This document shows, in pieces, positions 41,955 to 52,300 of a stretch of DNA of 58,290 bases; the stretch's first letter is position 1, and each line of letters opens with the position of its first letter. This DNA is from an uncultured Verrucomicrobiota bacterium (GTDB taxonomy: Bacteria > Verrucomicrobiota > Verrucomicrobiia > Opitutales > Opitutaceae). The stretch is from NCBI GenBank assembly GCA_903876795.1, contig CAIRBK010000066.1, forward strand, positions 1-58,290, written 5' to 3'. Position numbers and translations under genes: made by a program. Below the pieces are notes generated by a model, which was not told the DNA's origin, did not search any database, and saw only the letters and a list, made by a program, of their open reading frames with translations.

Positions 41955-44900
41955 ATGTGTGTCCCCGTGAGTTTACGTTCTCCAGTCATCCGGGGGCTGG
42001 CCGCGTGCGCGGCGGGCCTGTGGCCGGCGGTAGAGGTGCGCGCGGCGAGCGTGTATTCGCCGCACTATGTGGTTTCAACCTACGCCGGCTATGCCGGGCA
42101 GGGCGCGGCCGACGGGGCCGGGCTCACGCAGGCTCAGTTTGCCTATGCGCAGGGCGTGGCGGTGGACGCCGCCGGCAACCGCTACGTGGCCGACACCGGC
42201 AACCACACGATCCGCAAAATCACCCCCGCCGGCGTGGTGAGCACGCTCGCCGGCCTGGCGGGCGCGCAGGGTTTTCGCGACGGATCGGGCAACGAGGCCT
42301 GGTTCAACAGCCCGGTGGGCATCGCGGTGTCGGCCGATGGGGCGACCGTTTACGTGGCGGACACAGGCAACCAGGTCTTGCGTCGAGTCGCCACCGCGAC
42401 CGGCGCGGTCACGCTGGTCGCCGGCGCGGTGGGCGAGTCCGGCGTGGCGGTCGGCACCGGCACGGCCGCGCGTTTCAACTCTCCCGCCGGTCTGGTCTTG
42501 GCGGCGGACGGCGCGCTCTACGTGGTCGATGCGGGCAACCACCGCGTGCTCAAGGTGGTCTTTTCCAACGGCGGGACGGTGGGCGCCACCACCTTGCTGG
42601 CCGGCAACACGACGACTCCGGCGGCGTCCATCGACGGCACCGGGGGAGCCGCGAAGTTTAACCAGCCCGTGGCGCTGGCGCTGAGCCCGGCAGGCGCGGA
42701 TCTTTATGTCGCCGAAGCGGCGGGTCACGTCGTGCGGCGAATCACCCTGGCCAACGCCTCGGTGCTCACGGTGGCCGGGGCGGCGGCGACACCGGGCGCG
42801 GCCGACGGCACCGGCGGTGCGGGGGGCACGGCGCGGTTCAACAAACCCTCCGGCCTGGCCATGAACCCGGCCGGCACCGACCTCTATGTGGCCGACCGCG
42901 AAACCGCCATCCTGCGCAAAATCGTGCTCTCCAGCGGGGCGGTTTCGACCGTGGCGGGCGCGGTCGGCGCCCTCGGCAGCACCTCCGGCGCGGCACTGGC
43001 CGAAGCGCGTTTTCGGCTGCCTTTCGGGCTCGCCTTCGATGCGATCGCGGGCGGCGTGGTGGTGGCGGATTCGTTCAACTCGCAGCTCCGCCTCTACACC
43101 CCGAACACGGCCGCGGTTTCGACGCTGGCGGGCGCGCCCGAGGGTAAAAACGCCACCGACGGTCCGGCGGCGAGCGCGCGGTTCAACACCCCGGCGGCGG
43201 TGGCGTTGCACGCCGACGGCACGCTCTACGTCGCCGACCGGGGCAATCACGTCATCCGCAAAATCACCGTCGGCGGCATCGTGAGCACGCTCGCCGGCGC
43301 GGCCGGGGTGGCGGGATCGGTCGACGGGGCGGGGGCGTCGGCGCGTTTTAACCAGCCTTCGGCGGCGGTGCTCAACGCGGCGGGCACCGAATTGTTCGTC
43401 GCCGACGCCGGCACGGATGGCGTGCCGGACAGTGGCCGCGTACGGCGGATCATTCTGGGCGGCTCCGACGTGACGGTGAGCACCTTGGCGGGTGTTTTTA
43501 ACGAGCCCCGCGGCCTGGCCCTTGATCCTGCGGGCGTGCTCTACGTCGCCGAGACTGGAGCGGGTGCCTTGCGGTCCTACGCCACCGTCAACGCCTCCCC
43601 GGGAACTTTGGCCGGCGGGTTAAATCGTCCCTGGGGCGTCGTGTGTGATGACGCCGGGAGCGTCTACGTCGCCGAAAGCTACGGTCATGCGATCAAAAAA
43701 CTGACCCCCGGCACGCCAGTGCAAATCGCGGTGTTCGCCGGCTCCGTGACCGCAGAAACCGGGTCCAACGACGCGACCGGCACCGCCGCGACGTTTTTTT
43801 ACCCCTACGGCTTGGCGCGTGATACCGGGGGAAACCTCTATGTGGCGGAGCAGGTAAACCAACTTGTTCGCCGCATCACGCCCGCCGGCGTGGTCACCAC
43901 GCTGGCGGGAAGTCCGCAGCAGGCGGGTTTCGCCGACAGTGCGGCGGGTTCGGCGAGGTTGCGCGACCCGCTGGGGCTGGCGGTTTCTCCTGACGGAGGC
44001 TCGCTTTACGTGGCCGACGGGGACAACCAAGCCGTGCGCAAGCTCGCCCTCCTTCCCGTGCCGAACTTGAGCAGCGCCGCCACGGCCGCCGGCACCTACG
44101 GACAGGCCTTCACCTACAACATCCAAGCCGCGCCCGCCATCACCGGCTACGGCCTCACCGGCTCCCTGCCGGCGGGTTTGCAGTTTGATGCATTCCGCGG
44201 ACAGATCACCGGCACACCGTCGGCGTCGGGGTCTTGCAACGTCACGGTGAGCGCGACCAACGCCTCCGGCACCACGAGCCTTAACCTGGCGATCACCATC
44301 GCCAAACAGCCCGTGACCATCACGTTGAGCGATTTAAGTCCGCGCTGGGACGGCACCGCGCGGGTGCCTGCGGCGGAGACCTCGAACGGCACCCATGCCG
44401 TCACCTTTGCCTACAACGGCAGCGCGACCCCGCCGACGAAGGTCGGCACATACACGGTGGTTGCCACGGTAAACGAAGCGAATTTCACGGGCACGGCCAC
44501 GGCCACGTTTACGGTTTTGCCCCCGGAGGCCTACACGGTGGGGACTTTGCCTGGTGGTGCCGGAGTCACGGCCGATGCGCTGGCGGTGGATGGTGCGGGC
44601 AATGTTTACATCGCCGATGCGGTGGCGGGGCTGGTGCGCCAACTCACCCCCGCAGGCGTGCTCAGTGATGTCGCGGCCATCGATGCCCCGGCGGGTATTG
44701 TGGCGACGACGAACGGCACCCTTTACGTCGCGGAGAGCGGAACCGGGAAGATCCTACGGATAACCGCAGGCGGGCAGATCCAGGACGTGGCCGGCGGTTT
44801 CCCTAATCCCGGTGCCCTGGCGCTGAGCCGCGACGGCACGAAGGTGTTTTTTATCAACAGCGATGACCTGGGGGCCTATGTGCGCCAGATCCCCCTTTCG

Positions 44901-46037
44901 GGAGGAGCGGTCACGCTCTTGGCATCATGGGCGCAGGGTCTGGATGACCCGCGTGGTCTGGCGGAAGGCCCGGATGCCAGCCTCTATGTGACGGATTCCG
45001 CCAAAAACCAGATAGTTAAAATAGCAGCGGGATCGGCAGACCTTTCGGTTTATGCCGGTTCGGAAACGGCCCTGTCGGGAAGCGCCGACGCCACCGGGAC
45101 AGCAGCCCGCTTCGATACTCCGCACAGCCTTGTCTTCGCTGCCGACGGCGCGTTGCTGGTGAGTGATACGGCCAACAACACCTTGCGCCGGATTGACTTG
45201 GCTACGGCAGCTGTGACCACGGTGGCGGGTCTGGCGGGGGCGGCTGGTGACAACGTGGATGGCCTTGGGTCTATTGCCCGCCTGGCGGGTCCCCGATCTC
45301 TTGTGCTCCGCCCGGACGGCGCGCTGGTGTTCGCCGATACGACCAACAACGCCCTCCGCCTGGCCACCCCCCCGCCTATCGTCCCTGCGATCACCAGTGC
45401 TTCGACCGCTCAAGCCACCCAAGGATCAGCTTTTACCTACGCGACCACGGCTACCGGCACTCCGACGACTTTCTCGGCTGTTGGCCTGCCGCCCGGCTTG
45501 AGCATGGGGTCTGGCAGCGGGCAGATCACCGGTACGCCGACGCAATCAGGTGTCTACAATGTCACCTTGACGGCGGGAAATGCGGTTGGCGACGGGGTGG
45601 CGACGCTCGTTTTAACCGTCGCACCTCCCGCCTACGCGAGTTGGCAGACCCTGTATTTTACGCCGACCGAGTTGGCGCAGACGACCCTGAGCGCAACCAC
45701 AGCCGATCCCGACGGGGACGGTTACGCCAATTTTTTGGAATACGCCTTGGGTTCGGATCCGAGAAGTGGAACGTCCCGTCCCACCATCGAGCAGGCTGTT
45801 TCCACAGGCTGTTTACAGATGAGCTACATTCGTCTCCGGGCTCATTCCGGCCTTAGGTTTTCACCAGAAGTTTCAGTTGATTTAAAGACATGGCAGTCGG
45901 GGCCGTCCTATACCCAAGACGTGAGCGTGAGTGCCATGGATGCCACTTGGGAATGGGTCGTCGTTAAAAGCTTAAATCCTATCCAAACTACCGGCCGTAG
46001 TTTCATCAGGCTCCGGGTCGAGGTCCTCGTCCCGTGA
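41955..46037 (+). CDS. Secreted protein with two NHL propellers and Ig-like/MBG domains
   Basis: A 1360-residue protein with a signal peptide (GLAACAAGLWPAVEVRAAS, cleavage near residue 30). Residues about 35-705 contain many NHL repeats of the type VAVDAAGNRYVADTGNHTIR followed by GVVSTLAG. Next come an Ig-like putative domain (about 705-780, ending in GTTSLNLAITIA), an MBG-like domain (about 780-857), a second NHL propeller (857-1137), another Ig-like domain (1137-1224, GLPPGLSMGSGSGQITGTPT) and a C-terminal domain starting DPDGDGYANFLEYALGSDP and ending in the usual verrucomicrobial beta-rich tail. No enzyme motif. It lies 51 bases after the SecA-like gene and may be a substrate or surface partner of that machine. 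Confidence 0.88.
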   Translation: MCVPVSLRSPVIRGLAACAAGLWPAVEVRAASVYSPHYVVSTYAGYAGQGAADGAGLTQAQFAYAQGVAVDAAGNRYVADTGNHTIRKITPAGVVSTLAGLAGAQGFRDGSGNEAWFNSPVGIAVSADGATVYVADTGNQVLRRVATATGAVTLVAGAVGESGVAVGTGTAARFNSPAGLVLAADGALYVVDAGNHRVLKVVFSNGGTVGATTLLAGNTTTPAASIDGTGGAAKFNQPVALALSPAGADLYVAEAAGHVVRRITLANASVLTVAGAAATPGAADGTGGAGGTARFNKPSGLAMNPAGTDLYVADRETAILRKIVLSSGAVSTVAGAVGALGSTSGAALAEARFRLPFGLAFDAIAGGVVVADSFNSQLRLYTPNTAAVSTLAGAPEGKNATDGPAASARFNTPAAVALHADGTLYVADRGNHVIRKITVGGIVSTLAGAAGVAGSVDGAGASARFNQPSAAVLNAAGTELFVADAGTDGVPDSGRVRRIILGGSDVTVSTLAGVFNEPRGLALDPAGVLYVAETGAGALRSYATVNASPGTLAGGLNRPWGVVCDDAGSVYVAESYGHAIKKLTPGTPVQIAVFAGSVTAETGSNDATGTAATFFYPYGLARDTGGNLYVAEQVNQLVRRITPAGVVTTLAGSPQQAGFADSAAGSARLRDPLGLAVSPDGGSLYVADGDNQAVRKLALLPVPNLSSAATAAGTYGQAFTYNIQAAPAITGYGLTGSLPAGLQFDAFRGQITGTPSASGSCNVTVSATNASGTTSLNLAITIAKQPVTITLSDLSPRWDGTARVPAAETSNGTHAVTFAYNGSATPPTKVGTYTVVATVNEANFTGTATATFTVLPPEAYTVGTLPGGAGVTADALAVDGAGNVYIADAVAGLVRQLTPAGVLSDVAAIDAPAGIVATTNGTLYVAESGTGKILRITAGGQIQDVAGGFPNPGALALSRDGTKVFFINSDDLGAYVRQIPLSGGAVTLLASWAQGLDDPRGLAEGPDASLYVTDSAKNQIVKIAAGSADLSVYAGSETALSGSADATGTAARFDTPHSLVFAADGALLVSDTANNTLRRIDLATAAVTTVAGLAGAAGDNVDGLGSIARLAGPRSLVLRPDGALVFADTTNNALRLATPPPIVPAITSASTAQATQGSAFTYATTATGTPTTFSAVGLPPGLSMGSGSGQITGTPTQSGVYNVTLTAGNAVGDGVATLVLTVAPPAYASWQTLYFTPTELAQTTLSATTADPDGDGYANFLEYALGSDPRSGTSRPTIEQAVSTGCLQMSYIRLRAHSGLRFSPEVSVDLKTWQSGPSYTQDVSVSAMDATWEWVVVKSLNPIQTTGRSFIRLRVEVLVP

Positions 46038-46076
46038 TCCCAGGATGTGTTTCTGAAATAAATCGGGACGGCGTGA

Positions 46077-46130
46077 GCCGAGAAGCGGTCTCGGCCAAGG
46101 CGACCGAGACGGAGGCGACCCGCCGGGTCG
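46077..46130. other. Two tandem hairpins in the spacer before the giant gene
   Basis: Hairpin one has 7-bp arms GCCGAGA (46077-46083) and TCTCGGC (46089-46095) with a 5-base loop. Hairpin two has 6-bp arms CGACCC (46116-46121) and GGGTCG (46125-46130) with a 3-base loop. Neither has a T run. They lie in the 283-base spacer 46038-46320, which holds no supported gene, and may mark the 3' end of the upstream transcript or a dispersed structured repeat. Confidence 0.35.
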
Positions 46131-46320
46131 TGCCGTCGAGGGCAACGCCGGCCCAGCCCGCTTTTCCCCTCACTCGCAGAGTTCGACGGCCTGAGTTATC
46201 TCAGCAACACACCCTAGGCCAGTTACGGTTTAAAGAATCCGTAAAAATGGACTTCCCAATCATGGGTGCATTGGGCATGCATTTCCCTTCACCCGGCATT
46301 AGCTCCGAAACCCTGCACTT

Positions 46321-49300
46321 TTGAACCAAGACGCATTCCAACGTCCCGTTAGCGGTTCAGCCTTCACTTTGGAGGCATTGGAGTCGCGTCTGCTGCTATC
46401 GGTCAGCCCCTTGGACGACACCCTGGCCGCCCCCGGGACGGTGGCGCCCGGGACAACGGTGGTGGTTGAATTGGCCGACGCGGGACACGCCTCCGGCGTA
46501 ACCACTCCCGCAGCACAGGATTCGGATAGTCTCTTTGCCGACATGCCCGAGCAGGCTCCGACTGCGGATGCGGTGGGTGCTTCGGCAGTTGAGGTCGCCG
46601 TCGCCGATTTGGCGGTCCCGACTGTCCCGACACCGACTGTCAACCCGGCACCATCCGAGAACGCGGCCTCCCTTTCGGCTTTGCCCGCAGGCTCCGTGCC
46701 TCCGCGCCTGATCATCACCGCCAACCCGCCCCAGGGACCGCCGGTGAAACAGATCATCACCCCGGAAACACAGAATTCGGATCTTCTCACCGTTGAGGCA
46801 CAACAGCGCCTAAACGGTGTTGGCGTTTACGACCTGGCTCTTGTCAACCGCGGCACTTTCGCCCCCGGTAATTCTCCCGGCACTACCTCGGTCACCACGT
46901 TCACCAACGCCGCCGACGCCACTTTGGAGATCGAAATCGGCGGCATCAACGCCGGCACCCAATACGACAGGGTCGAAGCCTCCGGCTCCGCCACCCTCGG
47001 CGGCACCCTCAAGGTTTTCCTTTACGGCGACTTCACCCCGACCCTTGGCCAGACCTTCACCATCATCACCGCCGGCAGCGCGATCACTACCGACTTTGCC
47101 GAGTTCTCCGGCTTGAGCCTTGGGAATGACCTCTACCTCCGCCCCTCTATCTCTGGCGGCAACTATGTGCTCACCGTCGTTGCCGGTCCGGCCCGCCCCC
47201 TGGTTTTTGTTCCGGGCTTCGGCGGCTCCTTCCCGACCGCTGACGCCTTCTCCGAATGGTTGACGACTCGCGGCATCTCGCCCGACAAGCTTACCCTCGA
47301 GCCCATAGAGAACACTTACGCCAGCCTCATCAAAACGCTTGAAAACGTCGGCTACGTCGTCGGCCAAAACCTCTTCATCGCCAACTGGGATTGGCGCATG
47401 GCTGTCGCGCCAAAAGATGGCACTAATGACGGTGCTGTGACGCTGACCGGTACCAACGGCGGTGCGGTTGCATTAACCGACAGCACCTTCACCACCGGCA
47501 TCGACTACCTCGGGTACGCCATGAAGCAGGCCGTCGAGACGTGGGCGACCAATCACGGCGGCACAGCCCCCATCGAAGTGGACATGATCACACACAGCAC
47601 GGGTGGACTTGTGGCCAGAGCTTATATCCAGAGCACTGCGTATAATCAGACCTACACCACCTCCGGCACCAGCTTCGATCTTCCCGAGGTTAAAAACCTC
47701 TTTCAAATTGGCGTTCCCTCTCAGGGGGTTGTTCAGGCCTACAACTTCCTCGCCGACAACTTCGGCCTCTCCTCCGCTTCCCGTTTGGCCGGTCTCGTCG
47801 CCAACCTCGCCTTCGACGCCGTCAAGTCCGGCTCCACCATCACCGGCCCCGATGGCAACATCACCCTCGCCTCCATTCAAACCTCCGGCCAGCCCGATGC
47901 CGCCAAGTTCCTGCGCGCCTACCTCCCCTCCCTCGTCGATCTGACCGGAACCTTCGACTTCCTCGACACGAATTCTTCCAACGCGGTCAACTACATCGAC
48001 GTTAACTCGTCCCCCACCACTTCCCTCCTGCTCGACCTCAACGATGGCCTCGGCCTCGATAGCGCCACCGGCATCGACGCCAACGCCTTCATCGACCGCA
48101 TCACCGGCGAGCTCTCTATTATATATAGCAGCGATTTGTCCTCCCCTTCCGCCTTGCAGGCTTATACCGGCGGCGCTGGTCCCATCGTCGGGATGGCCTC
48201 CTCCGCCGGCCGCCTCCCCGGCTCGACGGAAACTTGGTATCAGCAGCAATTCGCATCAACCGGCGATGGCACCGTTCTCGCCGCTTCCGCCTGGGGCCAG
48301 TTCTCCGCAGAAGCCGATTTGGAGCGTTTGGCTAAGTTGAATCAAGTTCAGATCACTGGCGGAACCGTCGCCAGTGCCGGGCACAGCGCGCTCACTTATA
48401 ATAACACCGCGCTGACCCACATCCTCACCCAGCTCGGCTTCTCCAGCTTCACGTCCGTCCTCGACACCAACGAGGCCAACGGCACCGCCGACCAAGCGGG
48501 TGCCCTCTTAAACTATGTTGTTGGCTTCTTTTTGGCCGATGTTCGCACCCTCGACGACGCATATGCTCTCTTCACCACCACGCTCGACGCCGTCGATGGG
48601 TTTATCAACGCCCTCTCCACCACCGACTACTCCGCCGGGTTCGATCTGCCGACCGCTGCCTTCGCACTACCCAACTTCACCTTGGATAAGGTGCTCTTCC
48701 TCGGTTCCCCGGTAATCGCGCTGTCCTCCGGCAGCCTTGCCAATCCCCGCTACCAGTCCGGCACTCTCAATGCCAAAGTCAGCTTCGCCGCATCCGCCGC
48801 CTCCCTCTTCCCTGGTGAGACCGTAACTTATTCACTCAGCAATAACGCCACGGGTCGTTTTGCGATCAACTCCACCACAGGCATCGTCAGTGTAGCCAAT
48901 GGAGCGGCTATCCTGTTGGGCGATGCCAGCTACACCTTGACCGTGCTCGCCACCTACTCCGGCGGCTCCACTCAGTCTAAAAATCTGAGCATCACCGTCA
49001 GCACCAACGTTTCCAATCTCGGCACCCGCACCGTTCAGCAAAATGCCGCTAACGGAACCGCCGTCGCAGACGCAGCCGCCCTGTTCCCCAAAAACACCTT
49101 CAGCTCCGTCAGCGACGGCTCTGATGGCGACGCCAACGCCTTGATCGGCACCTACGACTTCGCGACCGGCGAGTTCGAGTTCACGCTCGACCGGCTTCTG
49201 CTTACCGCCGGCAGCGCCTTCAGTCTCTCCGCCTCATCCGTCACTGCCGCTCTCAACCCCGGTAGCCTCTCTGAAAATGCTTTCTCCTTCAATGTCACCG

Positions 49301-52300
49301 GCGGGCGCTTCACTCTAGGTGCCGGCATCATTGCCCAAGGCGACTTCAGCTTTTATCAGGGCAACGACTTACTCGTCCACGCCACCGCCGCCAACTTCAG
49401 CGCCTTCGTCGGCACGGGTTTCGGCAGCGTTTCCCCGGTCGGCCTCTCCATCGATTCCGGTCTCTTTGGTCTCCAGCTCAACCCCTCCACATCCCAATAC
49501 GCACTCGACGTCCTTGGCACGGTCTCCACCTCCGGCCTCGATTCCCTCGGTTTGAGCCTCAACGGCACGTTTAACCTCCTCGTCTCCAATTACGACACCG
49601 CACAGACCTTCACCGCCGGCGTCGGCGTCTCCGCTACCTCCGTCACTGTCGCCGCGAACTCCCTCTCCCTGCGCGGCTCCGCCATCCTCAACCTCGGCTC
49701 AGGCTCCGCCTACGTCTCTGGCCTTTTCGACTTCTCCCAGGACACGTCGCTAATCACCGCCTCCGCCGACTCCGTCACCGCGTTCTTTGGCAACGCCTAC
49801 GGCACCTCCGCCGCCACCGGCCTCAGCCTCTCCACCGGCAAACTCGCCTACCGCCTCAACCCTGCCACCCTCGACTACGCGCTCGGCGTCGAGGGCACCG
49901 CCGCCATCGTCGGTTTCGCGGGCATCACCGCCTCCGGCACCCTGCGCCTGCTGTCGTCCACTTTTGATTCTTCCCAGCTCCTCAGTTCCACCCTCGATAG
50001 CATCACCTACACTTTCAGCGCCCCCGCCGACACCCTCTTCGTGACCGGCACCGTTGATCTCAATCTGTCCGGCTTCGCCATCCTTCGCGGTGCATTCACC
50101 TTTGGCCGCACCGCCACCACCATTACCGCCGCCGGAACCGGCCTCACCGTCTTCATGGGCACCGGCTTCGGCACAGGCTCGGCCACCGGCCTTCAAATCA
50201 CCGGCGGTCTCTTCGCCCTCCGACTCGATTTGGGCACGGGCAAATTCGTCGCCGGTGCCAGCGGCTCCGCCTCCCTCGTCGGCGTGCCCAACGTCACCTT
50301 CTCCGCCACCGGCTTCACGTTTGTCGCCAACCAATTCGACTCCGACCAGTCCCTCGTCGTCGGTGTCCCCGGCAACACCGTCAGCCTCACTGCCACCGCG
50401 CTCTCTTATTATATGAGCGGTACCGCCTCGCTTGCGCTCGACGGCTCGGTCTTCGTCTCCGCCGACTTCACTTTCGCCAGCGCCCCGGCCGTGGTGGACT
50501 GGGTTCAGGGTCTCATCGCCTCCGACACCTCCGTCGTCGAACTGGTCCCCGCATCCGTCGGCCAGTCCGAGGAGCAGCTCCTCACCCTCACCGCCGCCGA
50601 CCAGGCTTACGGCTCGTTTACCCTGACCTACGCCGGTCAGACCACCGTTGCCCTTGCCCTCGCGCTCAACGACCCCGCCGCCATGGCAGTCGCCATCCAG
50701 GCCGCCCTCCGCAACCTTGCCAACCTCGGCGACACCGACGTCACCGTCACCTACGCCGGCTCACCCGCCGACAACGACCATGCTTTCCGCATCCGCTTCG
50801 ACGGCACCCTCGCCGGCCAAAACGTCTCCCAAATCACGGTCTCCGTCGTCACCTCCGGCATCCTCCAGTCCCAAGTCTGGGACGTAGCCCTCGGCGCCGC
50901 CACCGGTTCCTTCGCCTTCACCCTCGGCGCCGCCTCCACCTCCCTGACCCTCACCGGTTCCGAAAACTCCACCGACGTCGAAGCCGCGCTCAAGACCGCC
51001 CTGGGCACTCTTTCGCCGCTCACCCCCGCCGCCCTTACGGTTACCTCCCAAGGTGGCGGCACCTACCGCGTCACCGTTGACGGCACGCTCGCCGGCCAGG
51101 CCATCGGCACCCTCGCCGTCACCACCACCTTGCCCGCCGCCACCACCTCGGTCGTTCGCTCTGCTCCGGGCTCGCTTGCGCAAAACGAGGTCGTTGCCCT
51201 CTACCTTAACGATCCCTCCGGCACCGCTGCCGGCACCTACACGCTTTCTTACAACGGCCAGACCAGCGGCACCCTTCGTTTCGCCGACAACCAGGTCGAT
51301 AAGAACCGCCAGCGCATCGAGGACGCCCTCATCGCCTTTGCCGGCATCGGCTCGAATGATGTCACCGTTATCTACGATCAGTCCTCCACCATCCGCCGCC
51401 AGCGTTACGTCATCACCTTTAAGGGCGCGCTCGCCGGTCAAAACGTCTCCGCTCTCACGGCCAACGACACCTTGTTCCGCGGCGGCTCCGTCGAAATCGT
51501 CAACGTCACGCAAGGCGCCGCCGCCGCCAGCGAGACCCAGACCGTTTCGCTGACCTCCGCCGTGCCCGCCACCTTCACCCTCAGCCTCACCCGCAGCGGC
51601 ACCACCTACACCACCTCGGCACTCTCCACGTCCGCCGACGCGCTCGCCGTTCAAACGGCGCTTAACACCGCACTCGGCAGCGCCGGCACCACGACCGTTA
51701 CCTCCGGCGGTTCCGGCATCTGGATCGTCGCCTTCGGCGGCGCGCTCTCCGGCACTTCTCCTCCGCTGCTCGTCATCACTCCGACCTTCACCGCGTCCAA
51801 CGCCTCCGTATCCATCATTGCCGCGGGTGGCTCCCAGTCCGCATCCGCTTCGGGGTTTATCGCCAGCACTTCGACTCCTCTTTCCGGCAACACAGCCGGC
51901 GGCTCAATTCAAGAGGTCACCGTCACCGCCGATGTCGCGGGCGGCACCATGACCCTGAGCCTTGCCCACGGCGGCTCCACCTATGTCACCGCCGCGATTT
52001 CGACCGCCGCCACCGCCGCCGACGTCCAAGCCGCGCTCACCACCGCGCTCGCCGGTCTCGCCGGCTCCACCGCGACCGTCACTTCAGCCAGCACCGGCGT
52101 CTATCGCGTTGCCTTCGGCGGCACCCTCGCCGGCGTCTCGGTTGCCCTGCTCGAAGTCACCGCCACCCTGCCCGCTCCCCCGGCCGCGCAAACCGAGATA
52201 CTCGTCGCCGCCACCAACGTCACCGCCTTGGTCGGCAACGGCTACCAAACCGTCACGGTCGTCGCCTCCGCCGCCGACACTTTTACCCTTTCCTTTGTTT

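Noticed and set aside
46034-46324. A 96-codon frame between the NHL gene and the giant gene
   Set aside because: It overlaps at both ends in an attractive way, but the composition is not protein-like, it spans two hairpins, and no motif is present.
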